64,000 nucleotides of DNA from Pseudomonas gingeri. Lineage in GTDB: Bacteria; Pseudomonadota; Gammaproteobacteria; Pseudomonadales; Pseudomonadaceae. The notes below the pieces were generated by a model. It did no database searches. It was not told the origin of the DNA and saw only the letters and a program-made list of their open reading frames with translations. Of this stretch, positions 42,132 through 50,530 are shown piece after piece. The stretch's first letter is position 1. Every line of letters starts with the position of its first letter. The position numbers and the translations under genes are program-made. The stretch lies in assembly GCF_013386165.1 (NCBI RefSeq), contig NZ_JACAOS010000015.1, positions 507,594-571,593 of the forward strand. The letters run 5' to 3'.

Positions 42132-45100
42132 TTAAAAGCTCGCCGCCGCGACCTGCTTCTCCAGGGCGGCGACCAGCGTCTCCAGGGTCTCGGTACAGCT
42201 CTGCGGTCCATCGGCATAGCTGAACAGTGCTTCACGCAAGACCGTGTCATGGGTGGCGGCATCGACGATCGACCAGACACGCAGGGCCGTCTCCTCTTGC
42301 GTCCACGGGTTCTGCTCCCGCGACCACAGGTGCAGACGCCAGAACAGCAGGAAAAAACCCTCGGCCATCGGCTCGGCACGCAAGCGCTGCCATTTCAACT
42401 TCTGTGCGGCCAACCGCTCCTGACAAGCGGTCGTTACCGGCTCCGCCGGATCGCAGGGCTCGATCCAGGCATCCTCTTCCTCTTGTGCGCTGCCACGCAG
42501 CGGAAGTGGCGCCACACCCAGGCTGATTCCCGCGTTCTGCTTGAGCGCCGCCAACCGGCGAAGGTTTTCTTCGGACAAGGGATTGCCCTGCAAGCCGATA
42601 TAACGCGTGACCGCAGCAGGCGCATTGAACAATTCGGGGGGGATCGAGGCGATCCTGTTGTTGCGCAAGTCCAGCGCCTCCAGGGCAATGTGCGTGAACA
42701 AGCCGTTCGGCCAACGGTCGATGCCCGTATCGCGCAGCATCAGTCGCCGCAAGACCGGCAAGCCCCCCAGATCCGGAAGCTGAGCGAGGGGATTGCCATT
42801 GAGATTGAGGGTTTCCAGCGATGCCATGGTCGTCAGCAACGCCGCACTGTCTGCGCCCAGGGAAATCTGATTGCCTTGCAGGTACAGATGGGTCAGTTGC
42901 GCCATCTCGAACAAGGCCTCCGGTAAAGCGGTCAACCGGTTGTCGCCAAGATCCAGCTCAAGCAATCCGCTGAAGCGGTTGAGAAAACCCTGGTCGGCAT
43001 CCGTCAATGCCATATTCCGGGCAATCAGCTCGCTGACGTGGCCGAAATCGATCTCCCGGTCCAGCTCCGGCAAACGGCCCACGCGCATCCCTTGCAGGTC
43101 GAGCGTCACCCGAACCCTTGCCCCTGCCGGCCCCCAGCCCCCCTGCTCCCAGGCCCGCTTGATCGAATACGCCAGCTGCTTTCGGCTCGCCGCCGTGCTC
43201 CCGGTGGCGGACAACGGGTCATCGAGCGAATCGGCCGCTTCAACCCAGGTCAGCAATTGAGCCTTGAGCCGGGCGCTTTCTCGCTCACGCAACTCGAGCA
43301 ACGCGACAGCCTGCTGCGCCGTCCCCAACGATTGCAGATACGTGCGGATATGCACCATCGGTAACAATGGGTAGAGCTGATTCACCCGGGCAATCAGGGT
43401 GTGCCGTCGTGAGTCGCCAGGAGCGCTCTCCAACAAGGGATAGCCCTGCGGCTCTTCGTGTAGCACCCGTCTGGACAAGGCACACAAGCGTGCCGCCTGG
43501 TGACGATGCCTGAGCGCCAGCTCGACCAGCGCCTCACGCATGGGCTCAGGCCGGTTGAAGCCCAGGGCCCTGCAGTGTTCAGACAACAACGCCAGGAGCA
43601 CGGCCTGCAACAGGCTGGCGACCGAGACCAGAGGCTGATTCGACGCATCCAGCACCTGGTATTCATTGCCGCGTTGCTCGTTGGCGGACAGGTGTCGCTT
43701 GAACGCAGCGGACTCAGGCCCCAGGGCGAAGGTCGTGACGCCCTGTCCCGCCTGACGCGTGTAGTGCAACTCCAATCGCAGGTTGTCCGGCCAACCGGGC
43801 AAGCGCTCGAGCATATGGAACGCCAGGCAGTCGGTCTCGAAGGTGGCCCGGTCATTGAGGAGAAAATCGGCGTTGACGCGGTTGACCGTCAGTTCCACCC
43901 GACGCCGCAAGGCGGTCTCGGACAAGGCCAGGGGTATGCGCCCCTGAACCAGCAACCGATAACGTTGCACATCATTGGCATCGGCAATCAGCTCGCGTTC
44001 CACACACGCGGGTAATTCGGGAAAAAATTGCCGGGGCAACGGCTCGACAACCGAGGTGACCAGCACCTCGGCGGCACCGCCCGAGGCCTCGCGCTGGCGG
44101 GCTCGCCTGAGACTTTCGGTGAGCGTTCGCGGCACGGGCAACAAGTCGACATGCAGCCGCCGCAGGACAGCAGCACTGGTGCCGGTCACCTTGAGCACTT
44201 GCTGCAAGACCGCATCGGACAGCCCTTCGGCGATCGGGCCGAGGCGACGAAACAGATAAATTTCATCGGACCATTTCGCCGGATTTTCGAACGCAAACCG
44301 CCAGGCCCCTTCGCCGTTGTGCAGGACCAGGGGCGAATAGGCACCCGCGCGGGTCGGATGCTTGAGACGTCGGCGACCGTCGAATGCCTGATCGTCCAGG
44401 CGGTAGACTTTGCCGTCGATGCGCACATAACGCCCGTCACCGTCACTCAGCAGTCCCTGGGCATCCGGCTCGTTCACAAGCAGCGCACGTCGATGCTCGT
44501 AGGGACCCGGGTCGGGATTCCACAAGCGCAGGACGCGCTGCTCATCCATGATCGCGATCAGACCTGCGCAGAAGTCTGACTCCAACGGCCGACCACGCGC
44601 CCAGAACAGCTGCTCGCGCTCGCCCGGCTCCAGGTCGAGCAGATTGATCATCTGCGCCATCAGCGTATCGATCAACCCCAGGCGATCCCGCGCCCGCCAG
44701 TCCCGCCAGCCTTCGTAAAACAGATCGAACAGGCCCCGGGAGCGGCCGCCCAACACCAACGCCCCCGGCTCCGGCAGACCGTAGAGCGACAATTGTGCCG
44801 CCGACACTCCCCGCTCGTGCCAGCGCCGCCAGCGTGCCTGGCGTTCCGCCCGGGACTCGGTACCGGTGGGAATGGCCAGCTCACGCGCATCATTGACCAG
44901 CTTGGTGAGCTGCAAGCGCACCAGTTCGCGGAACAGATCAACCGAAACCGGCTCGGTGGTGAACAACCAGCACGCGCCCCCACGGGAATACTCGGTAGCC
45001 TGCTCCAACACAGCCTTGTCGAACTCGGGCAGCAGGCGGTAATCCACCAGGCGATCGATAAAATACCGATAGTCCGTACCCATGCCGATCTTCTGCGCCA

Positions 45101-46016
45101 ACCAGTCGGAAAACGCCGCCATCGATACATGTTCCCGGAACGGGCAAGCCGGCTCGTTCGGCAGGTACACCACACACGCCCCACTCTCCAGGGTCGGAGC
45201 ATTCGCTGCGGTAAACAGCAATCCCCCTTCCAGGGCGGCCCCCAGCATCGACAGATGGCTGACCTGAACCGGCTGACCGGCCCATTTGACCGAGCGCTCC
45301 AGATTCAACACCCGGCAGAGCATTTCATAGGCCGGCTGTTCGATATCGTTGTTCAGATACGCAATATGGGCATCGAACAGCATGCCGGCCTGACGATGCC
45401 GCTCCAGCAGAAAAGACAAACGGGGATCGGGCATCGGCACGGGCTCCGCTCCCGGAAACCACGGGCAATGGAAAATGCTCTGCAAGTGCTCCTGATAACG
45501 ACCGCCCAGGTCCAGCTCACGAAAAATCTGCGCCAGGGTATGTGGCTCGACATCCTGCTGCAGGTAGCCGCCGGCGGCCAGCGGACGGCGCACGACAGTG
45601 CCGACGGTAAAACCCGAGGCTGACGTCTCGACGCGAGCGAAACTTTGCAAGGCGCTGTCAAGCAGGGAGCGCGCCGGAAGGTCCGAGGCGCCTGTGTCGG
45701 CATCGGTATCCGGCGCGATAAACAGGCAATCAAGGCGGGGATCCAGCCGGCCCAGGCCATTATCCGCCAAGGCCTGGACCACCCGCGGCGCGGCAAATTG
45801 CGCCAGGGGCTGATACTGGTTGAGCGCCGCGTCTATTTCATCGCGGTAATACTCGCTCAACCTCATGCTTTCGCCCAAGGCGGGCCACAGATCACACTCG
45901 GCGGCCCTGCGTCTGAGATAACGTGGGGCGTTTTGGGCAAAAACGCTCTCGCTTCGAAAACCGTGCTGCTCCTGCGGCATTAAACGTTGCTCGCCGGCAT
46001 TCAACTCTTTCAACAT
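42132..46016 (-). CDS. LRR/toxin-like paralogue with truncated NEL domain
   Basis: The 1294-residue protein shares its whole plan with the downstream gene. The N-terminal toxin-like region has matching tracts (LREL/LGGRYQEHLQSIFHCP against LGRLYQHHLCQVFHLP; YSPLVLHNGEGAWRFAFENP against YEPLLEHNGSGAWRLAHEWP). LRRs cover about 965-1155. The NEL-like start ends at residue 1294 with PQSCTETLETLVAALEKQV, only 20 residues after Cys1274; the CxD motif is CTE. About 200 residues of the catalytic domain are absent, and the 15-bp gap leaves no room for a shifted frame. It is likely inactive as a ligase; binding, decoy or chaperone roles are possible. The start follows AAAGGG. Confidence 0.88.
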   Translation of the reverse strand: MLKELNAGEQRLMPQEQHGFRSESVFAQNAPRYLRRRAAECDLWPALGESMRLSEYYRDEIDAALNQYQPLAQFAAPRVVQALADNGLGRLDPRLDCLFIAPDTDADTGASDLPARSLLDSALQSFARVETSASGFTVGTVVRRPLAAGGYLQQDVEPHTLAQIFRELDLGGRYQEHLQSIFHCPWFPGAEPVPMPDPRLSFLLERHRQAGMLFDAHIAYLNNDIEQPAYEMLCRVLNLERSVKWAGQPVQVSHLSMLGAALEGGLLFTAANAPTLESGACVVYLPNEPACPFREHVSMAAFSDWLAQKIGMGTDYRYFIDRLVDYRLLPEFDKAVLEQATEYSRGGACWLFTTEPVSVDLFRELVRLQLTKLVNDARELAIPTGTESRAERQARWRRWHERGVSAAQLSLYGLPEPGALVLGGRSRGLFDLFYEGWRDWRARDRLGLIDTLMAQMINLLDLEPGEREQLFWARGRPLESDFCAGLIAIMDEQRVLRLWNPDPGPYEHRRALLVNEPDAQGLLSDGDGRYVRIDGKVYRLDDQAFDGRRRLKHPTRAGAYSPLVLHNGEGAWRFAFENPAKWSDEIYLFRRLGPIAEGLSDAVLQQVLKVTGTSAAVLRRLHVDLLPVPRTLTESLRRARQREASGGAAEVLVTSVVEPLPRQFFPELPACVERELIADANDVQRYRLLVQGRIPLALSETALRRRVELTVNRVNADFLLNDRATFETDCLAFHMLERLPGWPDNLRLELHYTRQAGQGVTTFALGPESAAFKRHLSANEQRGNEYQVLDASNQPLVSVASLLQAVLLALLSEHCRALGFNRPEPMREALVELALRHRHQAARLCALSRRVLHEEPQGYPLLESAPGDSRRHTLIARVNQLYPLLPMVHIRTYLQSLGTAQQAVALLELRERESARLKAQLLTWVEAADSLDDPLSATGSTAASRKQLAYSIKRAWEQGGWGPAGARVRVTLDLQGMRVGRLPELDREIDFGHVSELIARNMALTDADQGFLNRFSGLLELDLGDNRLTALPEALFEMAQLTHLYLQGNQISLGADSAALLTTMASLETLNLNGNPLAQLPDLGGLPVLRRLMLRDTGIDRWPNGLFTHIALEALDLRNNRIASIPPELFNAPAAVTRYIGLQGNPLSEENLRRLAALKQNAGISLGVAPLPLRGSAQEEEDAWIEPCDPAEPVTTACQERLAAQKLKWQRLRAEPMAEGFFLLFWRLHLWSREQNPWTQEETALRVWSIVDAATHDTVLREALFSYADGPQSCTETLETLVAALEKQVAAASF

Positions 46017-46090
46017 ACTGAAATACCCTTTCGTCCATGTCCATCGAGGGTATCAGCCTGCCGAGGCGTGAAAATCTCAAAAAATCTATT

Positions 46091-46130
46091 ACTTATCAGT
46101 AAGTTAAATCATAAATCCAAATCTTTTGGA
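46091..46130. promoter_or_regulatory. AT-rich region with two inverted repeats upstream of the NEL pair
   Basis: Upstream of the first giant gene lie ACTTA-TCAG-TAAGT (46091-46104) and the perfect TCCAAA-TCT-TTTGGA (46116-46130) in DNA much more AT-rich than its surroundings. On the minus strand TTTATG and TAATAG are 18 bases apart and could be a sigma-70 promoter. The repeats may be operator sites; this is inference. Confidence 0.35.
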
Positions 46131-46243
46131 TAGCCGGGTAACACCTCGGCGCGCAACACGCCGCGCCATCGGAACCCATCCGCCGAGCAGCCACGGTCGC
46201 GCGATTTTTCATCACGATTGGGCAGGGAAAATGTTGGCTGAGC

Positions 46244-47056
46244 TCAGCCCAGGTCGCAGTCCCGTGGCCGGGGCCAGGTACGCGCGGGTTTCTGCGCCTT
46301 GACCTCCTCGCTCGCCTGGATGCCGACGCTGTCCGTCCCCAGCAATGCCTCCAGCTCCGCGATGCTGAGAATGTAGCGATCCAGCGGCTCCAGCGTCGCC
46401 TGGTTGGGGATGTACCAACTGATGGCCCGGGTCTTGCCCTCCGCGTCGGTGGTCAAGATGGTTTTCCAGAAGGCATCAGGCGTGCGGATACCATGGGACT
46501 CGAGGAAGAAATCATTCACCGGGTTGTCGTAGACCAGCCCACCGTAGACCTGTACCGGCGCCAGGTCGCGATAGCACTCCGAAACCTCCTCCGTCTGCAC
46601 CCAGATCCCCTGGTTGAAGCGCGCGGCCTGGGGCACGATATTGCTCATGTAGTGGGCCTGGCGAATCGCCAGATTGCTGTGGTCCATTTGATTGGAGGGC
46701 ACCAGGTGCCCCCGATCCCAACCGGGCACCGCGCTGTAGCCTCTGGCGGAAAGTTGCGTCGGGCACCCGGCGGGGAGGTCGGGGTCGAGTTCAAAACCCC
46801 TGGGCCGCTTTACATTGCCCTTGTCCGCGTTCAACTGATAGGCGTACCTCAGTGCTGTGCGGTTTTCACAGTCATAGGTCAGGGTAAAACCCTCGCGGAC
46901 CAGGGTGATCTGCCCGGGCGCAGGCGCCAGCTCGGGCAGCGGCGAGACACAACCGCCAAGGCCCAGCAACAGCCCCCCCAGGAGCGCTCGGCGACCGGCA
47001 CTGGAAAAAACCAGGTGCAAGACCGGCCCGATGGGCTGTACTACAATGCTGTTCAT
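46244..47056 (-). CDS. Lipoprotein DNA/RNA non-specific endonuclease
   Basis: The ATG at 47056 (MNSIVVQPIGPVLHLVF) follows GAGGAG. The 270-residue protein has a twin-arginine-like N-terminus (RRALLGGLLLGLGGC) ending in a lipobox, so it is probably exported and lipid-anchored. The nuclease core has the DRGH motif WDRGHLVPSNQMDHSN with the catalytic histidine and NIVPQAARFNQGIW with the metal-binding asparagine, as in Serratia NucA-type enzymes. It would cleave DNA and RNA at the cell envelope. It lies upstream of the NEL pair on the same strand, 227 bp away. Confidence 0.88.
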   Translation of the reverse strand: MNSIVVQPIGPVLHLVFSSAGRRALLGGLLLGLGGCVSPLPELAPAPGQITLVREGFTLTYDCENRTALRYAYQLNADKGNVKRPRGFELDPDLPAGCPTQLSARGYSAVPGWDRGHLVPSNQMDHSNLAIRQAHYMSNIVPQAARFNQGIWVQTEEVSECYRDLAPVQVYGGLVYDNPVNDFFLESHGIRTPDAFWKTILTTDAEGKTRAISWYIPNQATLEPLDRYILSIAELEALLGTDSVGIQASEEVKAQKPARTWPRPRDCDLG

Positions 47057-47240
47057 TTTGTTGCTCCTCACCGATAACGAACTGCCCTTCGCAGTCCACC
47101 GGGAAGAGAACATTCTTTTTTTGCCTATGTCTGTCAGAACGGGACGAAACAGGCGAGGGGCCTGTCTTACACCTTGACGTTATAGCCCGACAGGCCTTGG
47201 CACAGTAGCATCAGGCCCCCTAGCCGCCAGAGACGATTCC

Positions 47241-47468
47241 ATGCTGATTCCCTATGACCAACTGGAACCCGATACCCTCACCCGCCTGATCGAAGACTTC
47301 GTCAGCCGCGACGGTACCGATAACGGTGACGACACCCCCCAGGAGACCCGCGTGCTGCGTGTACGCCACGCGTTGAGCAAAGGCCAGGCGGTGATCCTCT
47401 TCGATATCGAAAGCGAGCAATGCCAGTTGCTGCCCAGGCACGCGGTGCCGAAAGAGTTTTTCGACTGA
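47241..47468 (+). CDS. YheU family protein
   Basis: The 75-residue protein starts MLIPYDQLEPDTLTRLIEDF and continues VSRDGTDNG, the conserved YheU/UPF0270 pattern, then a segment with KGQAVILFDIESEQC. It is cytoplasmic and its function is not established. It converges on the csrA gene with 3 bp between stops. Confidence 0.92.
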   Translation: MLIPYDQLEPDTLTRLIEDFVSRDGTDNGDDTPQETRVLRVRHALSKGQAVILFDIESEQCQLLPRHAVPKEFFD

Positions 47469-47471
47469 TCG

Positions 47472-47672
47472 TCAGACAACGGAGTCGCGGACAGGCTCGG
47501 GGTCGCTCAGTTGGGTCAGGATCCGACGGTAGATTTCCGCACGGTGCACATTGACGTTCTTCGGTGCCTCGACACCGAAACGAACGTGATTACCGTTAAT
47601 GGCGAGAATTCGCACGGTGATGTTATCGCCGATGGAAATCATCTCGCCGACAACGCGGCTCAGTACAAGCAT
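47472..47672 (-). CDS. csrA: CsrA/Rsm family RNA-binding protein, divergent paralogue
   Basis: The ATG at 47672 gives 66 residues starting [16 protein letters not shown]. The CsrA fold is evident: five strands with [21 protein letters not shown], then [12 protein letters not shown]. Leu4 and the RNA-contacting arginine in VHRAEIY (Arg44 in E. coli) are kept, but the usual Arg6-Arg7 pair is Arg-Val. It is clearly not the canonical RsmA and is more like the extra paralogues (RsmE/RsmI type) found in fluorescent Pseudomonas. It would repress translation of mRNAs with GGA motifs. Confidence 0.88.
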   Translation of the reverse strand: MLVLSRVVGEMISIGDNITVRILAINGNHVRFGVEAPKNVNVHRAEIYRRILTQLSDPEPVRDSVV

Positions 47673-47840
47673 GGCACTCAATCCTCAAGGGTTTATGAGC
47701 ACCCAAGACTGCCCGGCCCGATGAGCCTCTTCAATGCAGGCACGGCAAATCAGCCGGCCCTGACCGACAGCATCGACTCGCCCTACAGAATCAGATTACT
47801 TACTTGCTCAGGTCAGAGAGTTTACCGAGGAGAGCTGGAT

Positions 47841-48173
47841 TCAGGACTGTGAAAAGCGCGGCCCCAACAGGATGATGCTCGCACCAAGGACGCAGAGCGC
47901 GGCGCCCAGCCAGTCGGAACCGAGAGGACGAACGCGCTCGATCAGGCCCAGCCAGGCAATGGAAGCAATGATGTAGATACCGCCGTAGGCCGCGTAGGCG
48001 CGACCGGCATAGGTCGCCTCGACCCGGGTCAGCAACAGTGCAAACAGCGTCAGGCTCAATAGCGCCGGGGCGATCCACCAGGCGCTCTTACCCAATCGCA
48101 GCCACATCCAGAAGGCATAACATCCGGCGATTTCAAACAGCGCCGCGAGAAAGAACCACAGATAGTTGATCAC
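47841..48173 (-). CDS. YnfA family small membrane protein
   Basis: The 110-residue protein has four membrane segments and the family tracts [31 protein letters not shown] and [13 protein letters not shown]. YnfA proteins are SMR-like inner-membrane proteins; efflux has been proposed for some. The gene is single and stands between csrA and an SDR gene. Confidence 0.93.
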   Translation of the reverse strand: MINYLWFFLAALFEIAGCYAFWMWLRLGKSAWWIAPALLSLTLFALLLTRVEATYAGRAYAAYGGIYIIASIAWLGLIERVRPLGSDWLGAALCVLGASIILLGPRFSQS

Positions 48174-48238
48174 AATAAACGCCCGTCAGGATTGCACATT
48201 GCTGACAACCCTAACCAGCCGTCCTTTCACCGGCAAGC

Positions 48239-49054
48239 TCAATGCGGGGCTTGTTTGGCCTTGGCTCGCATCTTGTCGGCCATCACGGTCATTTCGTCAT
48301 AGAGCAACTGTGGATTCTTCTGTTTGAGGGCCCAGGCCATGCGCCCTTGCTCGTGGGGCAGAATCATGAATTCGCCCAGGCCGACCTGGGTATAGATGTA
48401 GTCGGCGATGTCGCTGGCGCTGATCGGCGAACTTTCCAGCAGCTTGCCGACCTGGGCCTTCATCGCTGGCGTAGGACCACGGAAAGAGTCCAGCAGATTG
48501 GTCTGGAAAAACGACGGGCAGACCACGTGCACAGCGACTTCCTGTTGCGCCAGTTCGATCAGCAGGCTTTCCGACAACGCCACCACACCGGCCTTGGCCA
48601 CGTTGTAGTTGCTCATGGCCGGGCCCTGCATCAGTGCCGCCATGGAGGCGATATTGATGATCTTGCCCTTGCTCTGTTCCAACAGTGGCAGGAACGCCTT
48701 GCAGCCCTTGACGACCCCCATCAGGTTGATCGCGATCTGCCAGTCCCAGTCTTCCAGGGACAGTTCACTGAAGAACCCGCCCGAGGCGACGCCGGCGTTG
48801 TTGACGATCACATCGATGCCGCCGAACTTGACCTCGCAGGCCTGGGCAAAGGCGGTCAGCTGGCTGTAGTCACGCACGTCACAGCGCTGGGTGAAACCGT
48901 CGCCACCGGCTTCACGCACCAGCCTCAGGGTTTCTTGCAGACCCGGTTCGCTGACATCCGACAGCGCCAGACGCCAGCCTTCGCGGGCCCAGCGCAGTGC
49001 GATTTCGCGGCCAAGGCCGGAGCCGGCGCCAGTGATCATGATGCGATTGTGCAT
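48239..49054 (-). CDS. SDR family oxidoreductase
   Basis: At 271 residues it is a classical short-chain dehydrogenase with MITGAGSGLGREIALRWA, NNAGVASGGFF, NIASMAAL and the catalytic YNVAKAG. The C-terminal extension with YTQVGLGEFMILPHEQGR is typical of the retinol dehydrogenase-like SDRs of Pseudomonas. The substrate is unknown. It is preceded by a 319-bp gene-free stretch. Confidence 0.9.
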   Translation of the reverse strand: MHNRIMITGAGSGLGREIALRWAREGWRLALSDVSEPGLQETLRLVREAGGDGFTQRCDVRDYSQLTAFAQACEVKFGGIDVIVNNAGVASGGFFSELSLEDWDWQIAINLMGVVKGCKAFLPLLEQSKGKIINIASMAALMQGPAMSNYNVAKAGVVALSESLLIELAQQEVAVHVVCPSFFQTNLLDSFRGPTPAMKAQVGKLLESSPISASDIADYIYTQVGLGEFMILPHEQGRMAWALKQKNPQLLYDEMTVMADKMRAKAKQAPH

Positions 49055-49373
49055 AGCAGATGCCTTGTGGGTTCTGAGGACGATGATCGGCAGTGTAGCG
49101 AAGGACGATCAAAGGCCCATGCACCATCAGATTGCTGAATGCTCCAGGCAAAGTGGTAACCGAGGGGACCGTCGGGGGAAGCGTAGTTTCATGGTTCGAC
49201 ACCGTTGATGGGGCAACGGTCGATCAATCAAACCACTAGGACGAAGGGTCGCGATTGATCGGGAAAAAATTGAATTTTCTTCTCGGCGCTCAAGTCGGAC
49301 TTAGTAAGCAGCTTGTGATTCAACAGCTGAACGTGCGCGATAGCACTTCGAAAAACAGAACAGGGAAAGCACC
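49055..49373. other. Divergent intergenic region
   Basis: The 319 bp separate the SDR gene (minus) from the DUF3309 gene (plus). No coding frame is supported. The right half is AT-rich around 49258-49280, compatible with a promoter for the DUF3309 gene, but no clear -10/-35 pair is visible. Confidence 0.4.
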
Positions 49374-49526
49374 ATGAGTCTTATTCTGATCGTCATCCTG
49401 ATCCTGCTGCTGGTCGGCGGCCTGCCCGTGTTCCCCCACTCCAGAAGTTGGGGTTACGGTCCATCGGGCGTGATCGGGACAGTATTGATCGTACTGCTGA
49501 TTCTGCTCCTGCTGGGCAGGATATAA
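49374..49526 (+). CDS. DUF3309 family small membrane protein
   Basis: A short 50-residue frame starts MSLILIVILILLLVGGLPV, runs through PHSRSWGYGPSGVIG and ends in a second hydrophobic segment VLIVLLILLLLGRI. AGGGAAAG lies 6-8 bases upstream of the ATG. The plan of two hairpin-like membrane segments around a glycine-tyrosine turn is that of DUF3309. Its function is unknown. A frameshifted minus-strand gene abuts its 3' end. Confidence 0.85.
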   Translation: MSLILIVILILLLVGGLPVFPHSRSWGYGPSGVIGTVLIVLLILLLLGRI

Positions 49527-49686
49527 GCTGCGCAGGCGTCCCGCAGTGGTCTGTACTTCGGACAACTGCATGAACGGCGTGCCGTTCTGGGTCACCAGGA
49601 TGCCGCCTTCATTCTTCGTGCAGCAACTTGTCCATGCGAAAGCGCTGACCGTAACCTGCGTAGAGGATTTCAGGCGTGCGGCTCAT
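49527..49686 (-). pseudogene. Probable frameshifted small gene
   Basis: A minus-strand frame starts at the ATG at 49686 with a GGAGC Shine-Dalgarno 8 bases upstream. It reads MSRTPEILYAGYGQRFRMDK then LLHEE and stops at 49609-49611. Skipping one base there continues smoothly as GGILVTQNGTPFMQLSEVQT then TAGRLRSLYP, protein-like up to the DUF3309 gene. I infer a single-base insertion and probable loss of the 3' end. The family is not recognised with certainty. Confidence 0.4.
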
Positions 49687-49823
49687 GGCAAGTGCTCCGG
49701 TGAATTCGAGTGGCAATGGGCGCGGGCGACCATTGCCCCGGTAATCCGAGAAAGGCGCGCATCCTACGTCGCGAACCATGACAGGTAGAACCGTCCCAGG
49801 ACAAAGGCCACCGGCTTACCCGG

Positions 49824-50027
49824 TCAAGGAACGAGATATTTGATCAGCAGTGCGGTGACCGTCGATACCGTGCCAACAAAACCAACGGCAATCGCAACCG
49901 GGTACCAGAATGTTTCCCGGGTCATCTTTCCCGCTTCGGCATTGAGCTTGCGCTGCTCGGCGATAAGCTTGGCAATCTCGACATGGGTTCTCTCAAGCTG
50001 GGCCTGTTCCATACTCATCTCCTGCAT
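49824..50027 (-). CDS. Small membrane protein with charged helix
   Basis: The 67-residue protein has a charged, coiled-coil-like helix (MEQAQLERTHVEIAKLIAEQ and RKLNAEAGKM) followed by one C-terminal membrane segment (YPVAIAVGFVGTVSTVTALL). AAAGGA precedes the ATG at 50027; a second ATG lies four codons in. No named family is recognised. Confidence 0.7.
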   Translation of the reverse strand: MQEMSMEQAQLERTHVEIAKLIAEQRKLNAEAGKMTRETFWYPVAIAVGFVGTVSTVTALLIKYLVP

Positions 50028-50254
50028 GGGCTAATCCTTTAGCATTGGGTTTCGGGGCAGCACCTCCCTTGAATTCAGGTGAGGCCGGGGGACAAAGCTT
50101 CCAAGCTTTTTACCTTGTTCAAACCCTAGGACTTCATCCGCGCAAATACCATCAGCCGCCTGCAACCAAAATCGTAGGCAATTTCCGAGACGAGATCAGA
50201 ATCTGCCGCATCCGTGCCCGGGTTGGCCCCTTGCTTGAGATTGCACTCAGGCCA

Positions 50255-50443
50255 CTAGCGCAAATTGCCACGCGGCCCGGCGATGGCCCAGATGATCAGG
50301 CCGAGCACCGGCAGCAGGATGATCAGCAATATCCAGAGGATCTTCATCCCGGTTTCGGCACCGCTTTTCAGCACGTTGAGGATGGCCCAGATATCCAGCG
50401 CCAGGATGATCAGGCCGATCAGGCCGTTGAAAGTGGAACCCAT
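50255..50443 (-). CDS. PLDc_N domain small membrane protein
   Basis: The ATG at 50443 (MGSTFNGLIGLIILALDIWA) follows AAGGAGC; the upstream extension is rejected. The 62-residue protein consists of two membrane segments with ILLPVLGLIIWAIAGPRGN, the PLDc_N (cardiolipin synthase N-terminal) pattern as a stand-alone protein. Its function is unknown; it sits among other small membrane protein genes. Confidence 0.82.
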   Translation of the reverse strand: MGSTFNGLIGLIILALDIWAILNVLKSGAETGMKILWILLIILLPVLGLIIWAIAGPRGNLR

Positions 50444-50530
50444 GGTCTTGCTCCTTGATGAGGATCTGCCCCCATAGGATAGCCGGCCACCGCCAGGGTT
50501 CACTTTATTACCGCACTCTCGATCGCGGAC

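Noticed and set aside
46168..46198. GGAACC followed by CCAC resembling a HrpL (hrp box) promoter near the NEL genes
   Set aside because: The spacer is 14 instead of 15-16 bases, the final A of CCACNNA is missing, and it points on the plus strand into the end of the nuclease gene, away from the NEL pair.
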